Shown here in pieces: positions 43,802-52,188 of a stretch of 64,000 nucleotides of DNA. Location: the NCBI GenBank assembly GCA_043753895.1, contig JAYUWK010000083.1, forward strand, positions 1 through 64,000, in the 5' to 3' direction. The stretch comes from WLMZ01 sp043753895 (GTDB lineage: Bacteria > Actinomycetota > Acidimicrobiia > Acidimicrobiales > Ilumatobacteraceae). The notes beneath the pieces were generated by a model. The model worked only from the letters and a program-made list of their open reading frames with translations, did not search any database and was not told where the DNA came from. The translations under genes were made by a program, and so were the position numbers. The stretch's first letter is position 1; the number at the start of each line of letters is the position of its first letter.

Positions 43802-44155
43802 TTAGCCTGACTGGCAGGGTCGGATCTCGACAGCGCCTTCGCAGGCCATCGTTGCTTTGCGGGCCCACTCGAGCGCTGCGTCAAAATCGGCAACGTCGAT
43901 CACCCAGAAGCCGCCCATCTGTTCTTTCGTTTCCGCGTAAGGTCCGTCGGTGATCGTCACCGTGGCTCCCGCCGTGTACCGAAGCACCGTTGCCGACGAG
44001 GCGGGCATGAGTCCATCGGCGAAGACCCATGCACCGGCCTCTGTCAGCTCGTTGTTGAACGCTGCGACCTGTGGGCCTATGCGCTGCATTTCCTCACTGG
44101 TGAAATCAACAACGTACTCGTCGTCGTGCCAGACCGACATCACATACTTGGGCAA
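43802..44155 (-). CDS. YCII/DGPF-domain protein, sigma-factor partner
   Basis: A 117-residue protein, MPKYVMSVWHDDEYVV... with TITDGPYAETKEQMGGFWVIDVADFDAALEWA, the DGPF/YCII signature. Genes of this kind regularly precede ECF42 sigma factors and are proposed to be part of their regulon. It ends 2 bp before the sigma start and is co-oriented, so they form one unit. YCII domains are ferredoxin-like dimers with an unproven catalytic role. Confidence 0.87.
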   Translation of the reverse strand: MPKYVMSVWHDDEYVVDFTSEEMQRIGPQVAAFNNELTEAGAWVFADGLMPASSATVLRYTAGATVTITDGPYAETKEQMGGFWVIDVADFDAALEWARKATMACEGAVEIRPCQSG

Positions 44156-44216
44156 GGGGCGATCCTTTGGTTGCGAGAAGGATCATCGTAGACGGATGTT
44201 CGTCCGGGCGGTCGGT

Positions 44217-44777
44217 CTAGTGGATGACGTCGTACACGAGCTTCTGGACGCCGTTGCTGTACACCTCGTGCTCGACGACGCGCAGTGAGGTGGCGTCACG
44301 ATCGGCTTCGCTGAACAGCCGTTTGCCCGCACCCAGGAGCACGGGGAACATGAGCAGGTGATACCGGTCAACGAGGCCTGCGTCGGCGAGCGACGCGCTC
44401 AGGGTGGCGCTGCCGTGCACCAGGATCGGACCCCCATCGGTTTGCTTCAACGCGGCGACATCGTCGATGGATCGCAGGATGGTCGCCGGCCATCTCTCGT
44501 CGTCGTTGGTGAGGGTGGTGGACACCACATAGCGGGGCATTGCGTTGTAGCCGTCGAACTCGGCCATCGTTGGCCAGAACGGAACGAATTCCTCGTAGCT
44601 GCGCCGTCCAAGCAGGATCGCGGAAGCTTCTTGTTGTTCACGGCCTTTGAGCTCGTAGGCGGCCTCATCGAACGCGATGTTCTTGAAGGTCCATCCGGCA
44701 CTTCGATGGTCGCCACCACCAGGTGCTTCCATGACACCGTCGGCAGAGATGAAGGATGTGATGATCAGATTGCGCAT
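44217..44777 (-). CDS. Dihydrofolate reductase-like (RibD C-terminal domain) protein
   Basis: A 186-residue protein from ATG 44777, with GGAAAG upstream. MRNLIITSFISADGVMEAPGG, ILLGRRSYEEFVPFWPT and ILVHGSATLSASLADAGLVD fit the RibD_C/DHFR-like family, NADPH-binding reductases of mostly unknown substrate. It is soluble, with no operon partner that clarifies its role. Confidence 0.82.
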   Translation of the reverse strand: MRNLIITSFISADGVMEAPGGGDHRSAGWTFKNIAFDEAAYELKGREQQEASAILLGRRSYEEFVPFWPTMAEFDGYNAMPRYVVSTTLTNDDERWPATILRSIDDVAALKQTDGGPILVHGSATLSASLADAGLVDRYHLLMFPVLLGAGKRLFSEADRDATSLRVVEHEVYSNGVQKLVYDVIH

Positions 44778-44983
44778 GGTCTTTCCTTTGCGGGTTGTTG
44801 GTTGTTCTGCCACAACTACGAACGGACACAGCACAATCGACACGCCATGCTAAAAAATGTTTTGGAAGCTCGACTTCATCATCGCACGCAGCCAATTTGG
44901 CACGGTTCGGCTCAACCCGAAAAGGCGGAGAACGCGTGCGAATCAGCGCGTTCCTTACCGACCTTCGACGGACGGTACCAGCC

Positions 44984-45628
44984 TCATGGATTGACCGGAT
45001 CGGTGCGACGCGCGGCGATGATGCCGGCCACGAGCCAGGTGAGAACCGTGAGCCCGGCGCCGAGCATCGTGTTCATCGGCCCGCCTGCTGCGAAGAAGCC
45101 GGTGGTTCCGAACACCGTGATCGTTTCGATGGCTTGCTCGACGAACGCGATGGTGGCGAGGATACCAACCCAGCGGGGGAGCCGATGATCCAGCAGCGAT
45201 ACCCATGCAATGGGGCCAAGGGTGAGCACCGTGAAAGCGGTGAGCGTCGGTCCCCAATAGGCCGACACATCGAGCAGTGTCCGTGCAATGGCTGGGTCGA
45301 GCGACTCGGGACGACGGGCCAACCCGATCATCACCCAGCTCGAGAGTGACGTCAGGATGATGACCGCAGTGCAGCCGAGTAGGTAAAAACGTCCGGCGGT
45401 TCCCGCAACCCAGTCGCGCATCAAGATCGCGTGCGAGGCGAACAACGGGGTCGAGAGCACCGTGAGCCACGTGGACCATCGCACGGCGTCGTGGTGTTGC
45501 TGCAGCCACTTGACAACGTCCGCGCCTTGATCGTTGATGCCAGGTGGCGTGCCGAGGACGACGACTGCAGCCAGATACAGGCCGCAGAATCCAATCGTCG
45601 AGATGAGCAGTGCGGTGCGACGGTTCAT
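44984..45628 (-). CDS. Multi-pass membrane protein of unknown function
   Basis: A 214-residue product from ATG 45628 with about six hydrophobic segments, e.g. ALLISTIGFCGLYLAAVVVLG, FYLLGCTAVIILTSLSSWVMI and MLGAGLTVLTWLVAGII. The N-terminal loop between the first two helices has GINDQGADVVKWLQQHH. The pattern recalls small DUF4386-like or sensor-associated membrane proteins, but I do not recognise it with confidence. Flanking genes are a DHFR-like protein and a divergent methyltransferase. Confidence 0.6.
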   Translation of the reverse strand: MNRRTALLISTIGFCGLYLAAVVVLGTPPGINDQGADVVKWLQQHHDAVRWSTWLTVLSTPLFASHAILMRDWVAGTAGRFYLLGCTAVIILTSLSSWVMIGLARRPESLDPAIARTLLDVSAYWGPTLTAFTVLTLGPIAWVSLLDHRLPRWVGILATIAFVEQAIETITVFGTTGFFAAGGPMNTMLGAGLTVLTWLVAGIIAARRTDPVNP

Positions 45629-45745
45629 CGTGCATCGGTTCCTTCCCGCAATGTCTGCGAAGAGTACACCGTCGCGATCGCGCTCGATGTCGGTGCACTC
45701 GGCATGCGAGCCGACCCCTTGAGCGACGATCCCTATCATGCAGGT

Positions 45746-46408
45746 ATGACCGTCGATCGAGAGTTGGCGAGGACTCGTGCGTCGTACGACGCGACGGCGG
45801 ATCTGTACGCGCAATCCATCGGCACCGAGATCAGTGAGTCGATCGAAGCGGCGCTCGACCGGTCACTGCTCGAAGATGTCGCTTCGCTGTTCTCCCGCGG
45901 GGGACGGGTTGGCGACGTCGGCTGCGGGCCGGGCAGGGTGGGCGCGTTCCTCGCTGCACGTGGTGTCGAGATCGTCGGCATCGATCTGTCGATACGGATG
46001 ATCCAGGTCGGGCGGCAGGCACACCCCGATCTGTGCTTCGCGGTCGGAGACGTCGCGGCGTTGCCCGTCGCAGATCGCTCGCTCGACGGCGCGGTCTGCT
46101 GGTACTCCATCATTCACACGGCACCGGATCTCCTCGGCGGGGTGTTCGACGAGCTCGCCCGAGTTCTCGTCCCGGGCGGCTATCTGCTGCTCGCGTTCCA
46201 GGCCGGGCATGGCGAGGGGCTTCACCGCACCGACGTGCAAGGCACACCGGTCGCGCTGACAAGCCACCGACACGATCCGGACAATGTCGTCCGCAGGCTC
46301 ACGAACGCAGGGTTCCTGGTCCTGTCCTGCGTCGTGCGCGACCCCGAATTTGTACACGAGTCATCAAGCCAGGCGTTCGTAACGGCACGCCTCCGCTCCC
46401 GCGGCTGA
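45746..46408 (+). CDS. Class I SAM-dependent methyltransferase
   Basis: A 220-residue protein from ATG 45746. The SAM-binding motif I is VGDVGCGPGRVGAFLAARG (about residues 54-72), motif II EIVGIDLSIRMIQVGRQAHP, then PVADRSLDGAVCWYSIIHTA and VLVPGGYLLLAFQAGHG. A Methyltransf_11-like fold; the substrate is unknown. It is divergent from the membrane protein gene, 117 bp away. Confidence 0.85.
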   Translation: MTVDRELARTRASYDATADLYAQSIGTEISESIEAALDRSLLEDVASLFSRGGRVGDVGCGPGRVGAFLAARGVEIVGIDLSIRMIQVGRQAHPDLCFAVGDVAALPVADRSLDGAVCWYSIIHTAPDLLGGVFDELARVLVPGGYLLLAFQAGHGEGLHRTDVQGTPVALTSHRHDPDNVVRRLTNAGFLVLSCVVRDPEFVHESSSQAFVTARLRSRG

Positions 46409-46452
46409 CCGCTATGTACCATTCGTCGATGAAGCAAGCGACTCGAACGTCA

Positions 46453-46608
46453 TCACCAGAACACGATGTCGAGGTAGTCGAGCAGCCGCGCAAGTCGTCC
46501 TTTCGGCTCGCCGTTCAGCAAGTACCCCGTCTTTGGTCGGGGTTGACGCAGTCTCGGCTTTCGTGGCGTCGTTCGAGCTTTCACGTTGTTGAAGTTAGTG
46601 GAGTCCAC
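46453..46608 (-). CDS. Possible small basic protein (51 aa)
   Basis: From a GTG at 46608 the frame reads MDSTNFNNVKART... ending ARLLDYLDIVFW. It is rich in Arg and Lys and has codon use like its neighbours, but no motif I recognise. A 6-bp hairpin with an 8-nt loop (46524-46543) lies inside. It could be the tail of a lost gene or a genuine orphan. It sits between the methyltransferase and the Doc toxin. Confidence 0.25.
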   Translation of the reverse strand: MDSTNFNNVKARTTPRKPRLRQPRPKTGYLLNGEPKGRLARLLDYLDIVFW

Positions 46609-46652
46609 AGATGCCGATCTGCGTGACGTGGCGCTGATCAAACTCGTCAATG

Positions 46653-47066
46653 TCAGTGAGGCCGGACCCGACGGCGGCGTCCGGGCTGAACCACGCGACG
46701 AAGGCGGGCGGCGATGTCGGCAAGGTCCGGGTTGGGTGCTGCTATCCACACGACGAACTCGTAGATGTCGTCGTTCGAAGCTCGTGACGCCTTGACGCCG
46801 TTGAGTTCGAGGAACACGGCGGTAGCCAACCAGCCAAGTCGCTTGTTGCCGTCCAGGAGCGCGTGGTTGTTGACGATCGACTGCAGCAGCGCCGCAGCCT
46901 TGGTGATCACCTCCGGGTAGGCGTCCTCACCAAGAACGGTGGTCTGCGGTCGTGCTGCGGCGGAGCCAAGCAGGCCGAAGTCGCGGATCGGGGGCGGGTC
47001 GCCGAGCAGGGCGCGGGCGAGATCGATGAGGTCATCCAGGTCGAGGAACTCGATCGGTTCGCTCAT
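46653..47066 (-). CDS. doc: Doc-type (Fic fold) toxin
   Basis: A 137-residue protein. IVNNHALLDGNKRLGWLATAVFLELNG contains the Fic/Doc core HxLxDGNKRxG; the third residue is Leu where Phe is usual. Doc toxins phosphorylate elongation factor Tu and stop translation. The ATG overlaps the antitoxin stop by four bases, the usual coupled arrangement. The C-terminus is Arg-rich (RRVVQPGRRRRVRPH). Confidence 0.86.
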   Translation of the reverse strand: MSEPIEFLDLDDLIDLARALLGDPPPIRDFGLLGSAAARPQTTVLGEDAYPEVITKAAALLQSIVNNHALLDGNKRLGWLATAVFLELNGVKASRASNDDIYEFVVWIAAPNPDLADIAARLRRVVQPGRRRRVRPH

Positions 47067-47266
47067 TCGCCGAGGCGTCGCAGGGCGTCCGCGTGCTTGT
47101 CCATGATGATTGCTGACGCAGCGCTCACTCGGTCGCGGTGTTGGCCGCGGGCGACGAACTCGCGCACGGCTCGACGCGCGGCTTCCTGCATGGAGATGCC
47201 CTCTGCTTCGGCACGCTCGCGCAGCTGCGCTTGCTCGTTGTCAGTCAGGCGGAGTGTCATGGCCAT
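47063..47266 (-). CDS. RHH antitoxin partner of Doc
   Basis: A 67-residue protein from ATG 47266. MTLRLTDNEQAQLRERAEAEG and SMQEAARRAVREFVARG fit an Arc/CopG ribbon-helix-helix domain, followed by a helical tail (VSAASAIIMDKHADALRRLGE) that probably binds Doc. The classic Doc partner is a Phd-fold protein, so this is the alternative RHH-Doc pairing. Confidence 0.82.
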   Translation of the reverse strand: MAMTLRLTDNEQAQLRERAEAEGISMQEAARRAVREFVARGQHRDRVSAASAIIMDKHADALRRLGE

Positions 47267-47414
47267 GGGCTGGATGGTATCAGTTCGATACCGCGCTAGG
47301 CTTCCACTATTCTGAGTCTCCGCGATCTGCCATCGCGTTGTCGACGGACCGTGCACGCGTCCTCTGGGAACCGGCGGTGTGGTCATCGCACGCGCTGTCG
47401 GCGGCCAACCGGCT

Positions 47415-47807
47415 TCACATCGGTGGCGGCGTGCCTCCGGTGTGCGCATACGTCTTACCCGTGATCCACCAGCGTCCGTCGATACGACAGACGGTGAAGT
47501 AGTCGACGAAGTCGCAACCGAAGTAATCAGACTCGACGAGCACGGCGACTCCGGCGTCGCCGACGATGTCGACCGTGCGGATATCCCACGTGTAGTTCGG
47601 CCCGGCGAGACCGGGATTGGCCTCCACGAGCGCGGTGAAATCGGTGATGGGTTCATAGCTGGGCATCTCGTCGCCGATGTGCCCGAACATGTGGGCCAGC
47701 GGATGGAATGCCTGGCGCATCTTGTCGCCGTCGCCGTTCGCACCTTCGACGTACAGCTGGATCAGTGCTCGGACGTCGGCGATGTCCTGCAGGTGGCTCG
47801 CGGTCAT
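47415..47807 (-). CDS. NTF2-like/SnoaL-type protein
   Basis: A 130-residue protein from ATG 47807 with GAGGGAGAAC upstream. MTASHLQDIADVRALIQLYVEGANGDG, AFHPLAHMFGHIG and YFTVCRIDGRWWITGKTYAH fit the SnoaL_4/NTF2-like cone fold, used by lumazine-binding, ketosteroid-isomerase-like and polyketide-cyclase proteins. The function is unknown. Confidence 0.78.
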   Translation of the reverse strand: MTASHLQDIADVRALIQLYVEGANGDGDKMRQAFHPLAHMFGHIGDEMPSYEPITDFTALVEANPGLAGPNYTWDIRTVDIVGDAGVAVLVESDYFGCDFVDYFTVCRIDGRWWITGKTYAHTGGTPPPM

Positions 47808-47962
47808 GATGTTCTCCCTCTTGCTCCATTGTGAATTCGTGGGAGGAGTCTCGCACACGCTGACGCTGCCTCTTCACGGACAATGGTCTCGATCGAAGTG
47901 GCCGGAATCACGCCGCGATGGTGCTTGCTGGGTGTCACGCGGCGTGGTAAACACTGAGCCAT

Positions 47963-48328
47963 ATGGTTCAGTATTCGAGTTCGTATCTCGATGCCTCGTT
48001 CGCCGTGCTGTCGGACTCCACGCGACGCGGAGTCCTCGAGCAGCTCGGCCAAAAGGAGGCATCGATCACGGACCTCGCCGACAGGTTCCATATGACCCTC
48101 ACGGGCATGAAGAAGCACGTCGGCGTCCTCGAACAGGCGGGACTCGTCGTCACCAAGAAGGTCGGCCGCGTACGGACGTGCCGGATTGGCGCTCGTCGTC
48201 TGGAGGAGGTGGAGGCGTGGATCGAGGGGTATCACCAACTCTGGGACGCGCGCTTCAGCGAACTCGACCAGGTCATCGAGGAATTGAAATGGAAGGAGCA
48301 GTCAGATGGACGGAACAACGCAAGGTGA
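47963..48328 (+). CDS. ArsR-family transcriptional regulator
   Basis: A 121-residue winged-helix protein. FAVLSDSTRRGVLEQLGQKEASITDLADRF and TLTGMKKHVGVLEQAGLVVTKKVGRVR are the DNA-binding helices and wing; there is no Cys pair for metal binding. It overlaps the SRPBCC gene by 23 bp. ArsR-SRPBCC pairs are widespread in Actinobacteria; the SRPBCC protein is thought to bind a small ligand. Confidence 0.88.
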   Translation: MVQYSSSYLDASFAVLSDSTRRGVLEQLGQKEASITDLADRFHMTLTGMKKHVGVLEQAGLVVTKKVGRVRTCRIGARRLEEVEAWIEGYHQLWDARFSELDQVIEELKWKEQSDGRNNAR

Positions 48329-48797
48329 GCCCGCCCCGATAAGGAACGTCACGAACGTGGAACGGACATCCGATCGCGAGGTCGTCGTCACGCGCTCGTT
48401 CGACGCTCCTGTGCGCCTCGTGTTCGAGGCGTGGTCGAAGCCCGAGCTGTTCGAGCGCTGGTGGGTGCCGAAGTCGATGGGCATGACGCTGCGTTTCTGC
48501 GAGATGGATGTTCGCACCGGCGGCAAATACCGCCTCAACTTCGGCGATGGCATGGATTTCTTCGGCACATACCTCGAAGTGACGCCGCCATCGCTTATCG
48601 CCTGGACGAACGACGAAGACGGAGAGAACGGCTCCGTCACTACCGTCGCCCTGACGGAGAAAGATGGCAAGACGCTGCTCGTGTTGAGCGAGGTGTATCC
48701 CTCGAAGGAAGCGCTCGACGAGAACGGTACCGGCGCGGCGGATGCGACGCACGAGACATTCAGGCAACTAGATGAACTGCTCGTCGAGCTCGCTTGA
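48306..48797 (+). CDS. SRPBCC/AHSA1-domain protein
   Basis: A 163-residue protein. VVVTRSFDAPVRLVFEAWSKPELFERWWVPKS and GGKYRLNFGDGM fit the AHSA1 (Activator of Hsp90 ATPase homologue 1)/SRPBCC ligand-binding fold. It is translated from within the 3' end of the ArsR gene, so the two are coupled. Confidence 0.88.
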   Translation: MDGTTQGEPAPIRNVTNVERTSDREVVVTRSFDAPVRLVFEAWSKPELFERWWVPKSMGMTLRFCEMDVRTGGKYRLNFGDGMDFFGTYLEVTPPSLIAWTNDEDGENGSVTTVALTEKDGKTLLVLSEVYPSKEALDENGTGAADATHETFRQLDELLVELA

Positions 48798-48855
48798 GAT
48801 ACGGGTTGCCACCGGGGAGCTACTGGGTCGAAGTCTCCAACGAGACATGGAGACG

Positions 48856-49704
48856 TCAGGTCTCGTTCAGGAAGGTGAAGAAGGACGTCTGCGTGGCGTA
48901 GGCCACGAGTGTGTCGTGATCCCACAGCGCCATGTCGACGGAGGCGTATCCATCGCCCGCCCAACGTGCAGTGTTGTGGCCCAAGACCCACGGGTTGTGG
49001 CAGTCGGCGCACATGTGCACGGTGAGGTCGACGCTCGGGCCGAACCATGGTCGATCGGTGGGTCCCACGCGCTGGCCGATCGCGCCTGGCATGGTGTCAG
49101 CGAGGAGCACAATGGCGAATGGGTCGAGGCGCGTGCCATTCTCAATCCATGGGGTGTCGTCGAACCGGTACCAGGTCGCCTGCTCGGCGGTGCGGTTCTC
49201 GACGACCTCCCACGGAGCGACGCCCATGGCGGCGCGGCCCTCCACGCGGGTCGCCCAGAATGGGTTCGGCGTGAACGCAGGGACGCCGGGCGGTGGTGGA
49301 TCACGAAACGACGGGCAGTGCTCGGGCAGTGGAACCGCTGGGGGGCGAAGCTCGATGAAGTCAAAGCCCTCGCGTGAGGCGCCGAAGACTGCCGTTGTGA
49401 TGTGCCCGTTGGTCGTACCCGGGCTGCGGACATGAGCGCGCACATGCGACATCGACCTTCCGCGGCGGAGAATCTCGACGTCAATCTCCAGATCACCGTC
49501 GGCGACTTGCCCGACGAACAGGGTGTGCATCGTCCGGAGCGTTTGCGCTGGGGAGTCGAGAGCGTCGGTCATGGCGCGCAACGCGTTTGCCGAAACGATG
49601 CCGCCCTGCGGCAAAGGGCGCAGATTCCACGAGTCGTCGAGGACTGCGCGGTAACGCCCATCGGTGACCCTTTCGACAGAGCTGGCTACCGCGAATGGGT
49701 TCAC
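48856..49704 (-). CDS. Acyl-CoA thioesterase family protein (double hot-dog, TesB-like)
   Basis: A 282-residue protein from GTG 49704. The N-terminal hot-dog has LPQGGIVSANALRAM and MHTLFVGQVADGDLEIDVEILRRGRSMSHV; the C-terminal one has ATWYRFDDT, FAIVLLADTMPGAIGQR and ASVDMALWDHDTLVAYATQTSFF. Two linked hot-dog folds are typical of TesB/4HBT_3 thioesterases, which hydrolyse acyl-CoA. It is convergent with the SRPBCC gene. Confidence 0.83.
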   Translation of the reverse strand: MNPFAVASSVERVTDGRYRAVLDDSWNLRPLPQGGIVSANALRAMTDALDSPAQTLRTMHTLFVGQVADGDLEIDVEILRRGRSMSHVRAHVRSPGTTNGHITTAVFGASREGFDFIELRPPAVPLPEHCPSFRDPPPPGVPAFTPNPFWATRVEGRAAMGVAPWEVVENRTAEQATWYRFDDTPWIENGTRLDPFAIVLLADTMPGAIGQRVGPTDRPWFGPSVDLTVHMCADCHNPWVLGHNTARWAGDGYASVDMALWDHDTLVAYATQTSFFTFLNET

Positions 49705-49799
49705 AGCATCGGAACGTAGCAGCGGCGGCTGGGCCTACAGCGGAGAATTCCTCCATGCCTTCGTATCTCTGGATCGAATCACTCAGGTGCGTGAGCTCG

Positions 49800-50249
49800 T
49801 CAGTTTGTGTGATCTTCCCCGTCGCCGAGTCGACGTAGCAATTTCAAGAACTGCTCTCGACCGGCCGCGTCGAGAGGCACGAGCGCCGGGCTCGTGGCAA
49901 GCACCCGTTCGGTCAGCGATCGCCGAGCTCGTCGACCTTTCGCAGTGAGAACGAGCTGTTTGACGCGGCGATCCACATCGTCGGGGACCCTGTCGACGAG
50001 ACCCTGGGCTTCTAGCCGATCGGTGAGCAGAGTGATGTAGGAGGCGTCGCAGCCCATGGCATCGGCGACCGTACGCATCGCGACGGGCTTCTCCAAACGT
50101 CGCAGCGCGCCGGCCTCCGCCGTGCTCAGACCGGCTTCTGCCGCAACCTTCTCGAAGACCTCGTTCATCCGCCGGAACAGGTCGAGTAGCCGCCACACGA
50201 TCTCGTCGTCCTGCGCATCGGATTCCACGTTCCGATGGTACCTGATCAC
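49800..50249 (-). CDS. MarR-family transcriptional regulator
   Basis: Up to 149 residues from GTG 50249; GTG 50228 would give 142 and avoids overlapping the operator. WRLLDLFRRMNEVFEKVAAEAGLS, MRTVADAMGCDASYITLLTDRLEAQGLV (recognition helix) and DRRVKQLVLTAKG (wing) are typical. The inverted repeat at 50248-50264 overlaps its start and lies between it and the divergent membrane protein gene, so it probably represses both. Confidence 0.87.
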   Translation of the reverse strand: MIRYHRNVESDAQDDEIVWRLLDLFRRMNEVFEKVAAEAGLSTAEAGALRRLEKPVAMRTVADAMGCDASYITLLTDRLEAQGLVDRVPDDVDRRVKQLVLTAKGRRARRSLTERVLATSPALVPLDAAGREQFLKLLRRLGDGEDHTN

Positions 50250-50264
50250 TTGACAGACTCAAGT
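50248..50264 (+). promoter_or_regulatory. MarR-type operator palindrome
   Basis: ACTTGA and TCAAGT are perfect 6-bp arms around CAGAC, overlapping the 5' end of the MarR gene and lying about 60 bp upstream of the membrane protein ATG. Length and spacing suit MarR dimers. Confidence 0.6.
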
Positions 50265-50325
50265 ATTTCTCGGTATGGTAGAAGTCCATGAACCAGTCAA
50301 TCATTCATCTACTCAAGGAGATTCC

Positions 50326-50760
50326 ATGACCACCATCGACCAGCGCGTCGACACCGGTCGCACCCTCGACCCACAGCCATGGATCGGAAGTCTATGGGGG
50401 GCCGGCGCCGCACTCGTCCTGAACTCCGTCGTCTTCCTCGCGGTGAACGCGATGCTTGCCGGCTCCATCCAGACCACCCAGAGCGGCAAGACACCGACCG
50501 ATCTGCCATACCTGGCGGTTGCAGCGGCCTGCGTGATTGCCATGCTTGTCGGCGCCGCGGTGTTGTGGGGCCAGGGCCGTTTCACCCGCCTGGGACTACA
50601 AGCCTGGATTATCCTCGTCATGGCGATCGCGGTGTTGTCGCTGCTCGCCCCGATCTCGATGAAGGTCGATACCGGATCGAAGATAGCCCTCGGGCTCATG
50701 CACCTTCTCACCGGCGCAGCAGCGATCTGGGGCCAGCGCCGCGCGGCCAATCTGGCCTGA
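50326..50760 (+). CDS. DUF6069-like four-helix membrane protein
   Basis: A 144-residue protein from ATG 50326, with CAAGGAG upstream. About four helices: LWGAGAALVLNSVVFLAVNAML, YLAVAAACVIAMLVGAAVLW, AWIILVMAIAVLSLLAPI and IALGLMHLLTGAAAIWG. DUF6069-like proteins have this layout; their function is unknown. As the divergent partner of MarR, it is likely induced by the MarR ligand. Confidence 0.75.
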   Translation: MTTIDQRVDTGRTLDPQPWIGSLWGAGAALVLNSVVFLAVNAMLAGSIQTTQSGKTPTDLPYLAVAAACVIAMLVGAAVLWGQGRFTRLGLQAWIILVMAIAVLSLLAPISMKVDTGSKIALGLMHLLTGAAAIWGQRRAANLA

Positions 50761-50876
50761 GGGCTGCGACGGCGAAGGACATTCAACGACCTCGCTGGTG
50801 AGCGTTTGCCCCCTGCGACCAGCGCTGTCGCTGCTTGCCTTATGTCTCCTCATGGAGCAGAGTGAAGGCCGTGCAG

Positions 50877-51170
50877 ATGAGTGTGGCGTCAGCGCTTCCG
50901 AGACGGTTCGAGGCCATCATGGTGAAGAGCCCCGCAAAGGGCGGCTGGACGTACGTGGTCATGCCCGACTCGGTTGAGTTCTTCGGGACGCGTGGTCTGG
51001 TCAAGATCCGAGGGACTGTCGACGGTTATCCGTTCGAGAGTGCGTTCATGGCGATGGGAGATGGGACGCACAAGCTGCCGATCAGGGCCGCCGTCCAGAA
51101 AGCGATCAACAAGAGTGCCGGAGACAAAGTGAGCGTGACCATCGAGGAGCGACTCACACCCCACGCATAG
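50877..51170 (+). CDS. DUF1905 domain protein
   Basis: A 97-residue protein from ATG 50877. LPRRFEAIMVKSPAKGGWTYVVMPDSVEFFG and GTHKLPIRAAVQKAINKSAGDKVSVTIE fit DUF1905, and it is a distant paralogue of the protein at 42222. The function is unknown. Confidence 0.75.
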   Translation: MSVASALPRRFEAIMVKSPAKGGWTYVVMPDSVEFFGTRGLVKIRGTVDGYPFESAFMAMGDGTHKLPIRAAVQKAINKSAGDKVSVTIEERLTPHA

Positions 51171-51244
51171 CTGTAGATCCGCGTGGTGCCGAGGGAACCG
51201 AAATCGGCTCACCGTGCTCGTCACAGGCGCTGTGCTCGGACAAG

Positions 51245-52006
51245 CTATGGGCGACGCAAGACAGCGACCTCCGGCATCGCGTCGAGCGGGCCGAAGCCAT
51301 GCTCGGCGAGCCACCGGACGTTGGACAGGCACCGCAACGACCACCATGCGCGGATGAGGTTGTGGTCGACGCTGGTGCCGTAGCCGGCGATCACGTCGCC
51401 AAGGTGTTCGGGGTGTCCGAGTGTGAGAGTTGCGAGGTCGAACAGAGCGTCGCCCTGGGCGGCTTCGGACCAGTCGATGATGCCGCTCACTTCGTCACCG
51501 TCGACGAAGACGTGGTCGACCTGCAGATCGCCGTGGATGAACACCGGAGTCCACGGCCGGAGTGCTGTCTCGGCGAGTCGGCGGTTCCGTGCCACGACAT
51601 CGGCGGGAAGGACGTCGTTGGCGACGAGCCATTCGCATTCCTTGTCCAGGCGCCCTCCGAGTTCGTCGAGGGTCCGGCCAGGCCAGGGAGGCAACGGCGC
51701 GCCGTGCAACGTCCGGATCGCAGCACCCGCGGCAGCCCACGCGGCCGGCGACGCTGTGGAGGGCTCGCCGAGATGGCCGAGCGCTCTGCCTGGCAGGGCG
51801 GCGAGCGCGAGCGCGGGTGGCTGGCACCACAGGATCTTCGGCGTCGGGATCGGCACCATCGACATCGCTTCGACCTCGACGCTGGTGTGCGTCTGATCGC
51901 CGTCGATCTTCACGAACACATCGCCCGCGCGAAGCGTCGCGCGTTCCTCGTGGGCGACGACGATCTGGACCTTCTCCACGTCAGTCAGCCTTGCAGGATT
52001 ATCCAC
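51245..52006 (-). CDS. Aminoglycoside phosphotransferase (APH)-like kinase
   Basis: A 253-residue protein. The catalytic loop VFIHGDLQVDHVFVDGDEVSGIIDWSEA has the APH Brenner motif HGDL..DH and the metal-binding D in IIDW. The N-terminal lobe is short, with RAGDVFVKID providing the Lys. The family phosphorylates aminoglycosides, choline, homoserine and many other substrates; the target here is unknown and the residues near the substrate do not specify a drug. Confidence 0.82.
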   Translation of the reverse strand: MDNPARLTDVEKVQIVVAHEERATLRAGDVFVKIDGDQTHTSVEVEAMSMVPIPTPKILWCQPPALALAALPGRALGHLGEPSTASPAAWAAAGAAIRTLHGAPLPPWPGRTLDELGGRLDKECEWLVANDVLPADVVARNRRLAETALRPWTPVFIHGDLQVDHVFVDGDEVSGIIDWSEAAQGDALFDLATLTLGHPEHLGDVIAGYGTSVDHNLIRAWWSLRCLSNVRWLAEHGFGPLDAMPEVAVLRRP

Positions 52007-52068
52007 GATCAGCCGGGTTCATTTCGTACCCAGAACACTGTCCCCCAACTCAATCCGCGAGCGCAGGG

Positions 52069-52093
52069 CTGCCGCTCTGGGCTGAGTGTTCTG
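52069..52093 (+). repeat. 25-bp direct repeat, left copy flanking the monooxygenase gene
   Basis: The 25-bp element starting CTGCCGCT and ending TGTTCTG matches 53455-53479 at 22 of 25 positions. Its end also pairs as AGTGTTCTG with CAGAACACT at 52031-52039, so the left copy sits in a possible hairpin. Confidence 0.55.
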
Positions 52094-52188
52094 CGCCCGT
52101 AGCTCCAATCGCGTCTTCCGTCCACAGCGGCGCATTACGCGCAACAGTAGACGTGTTAGCGTCGCGGGGGTCTGAGAGGCACTCAGCG

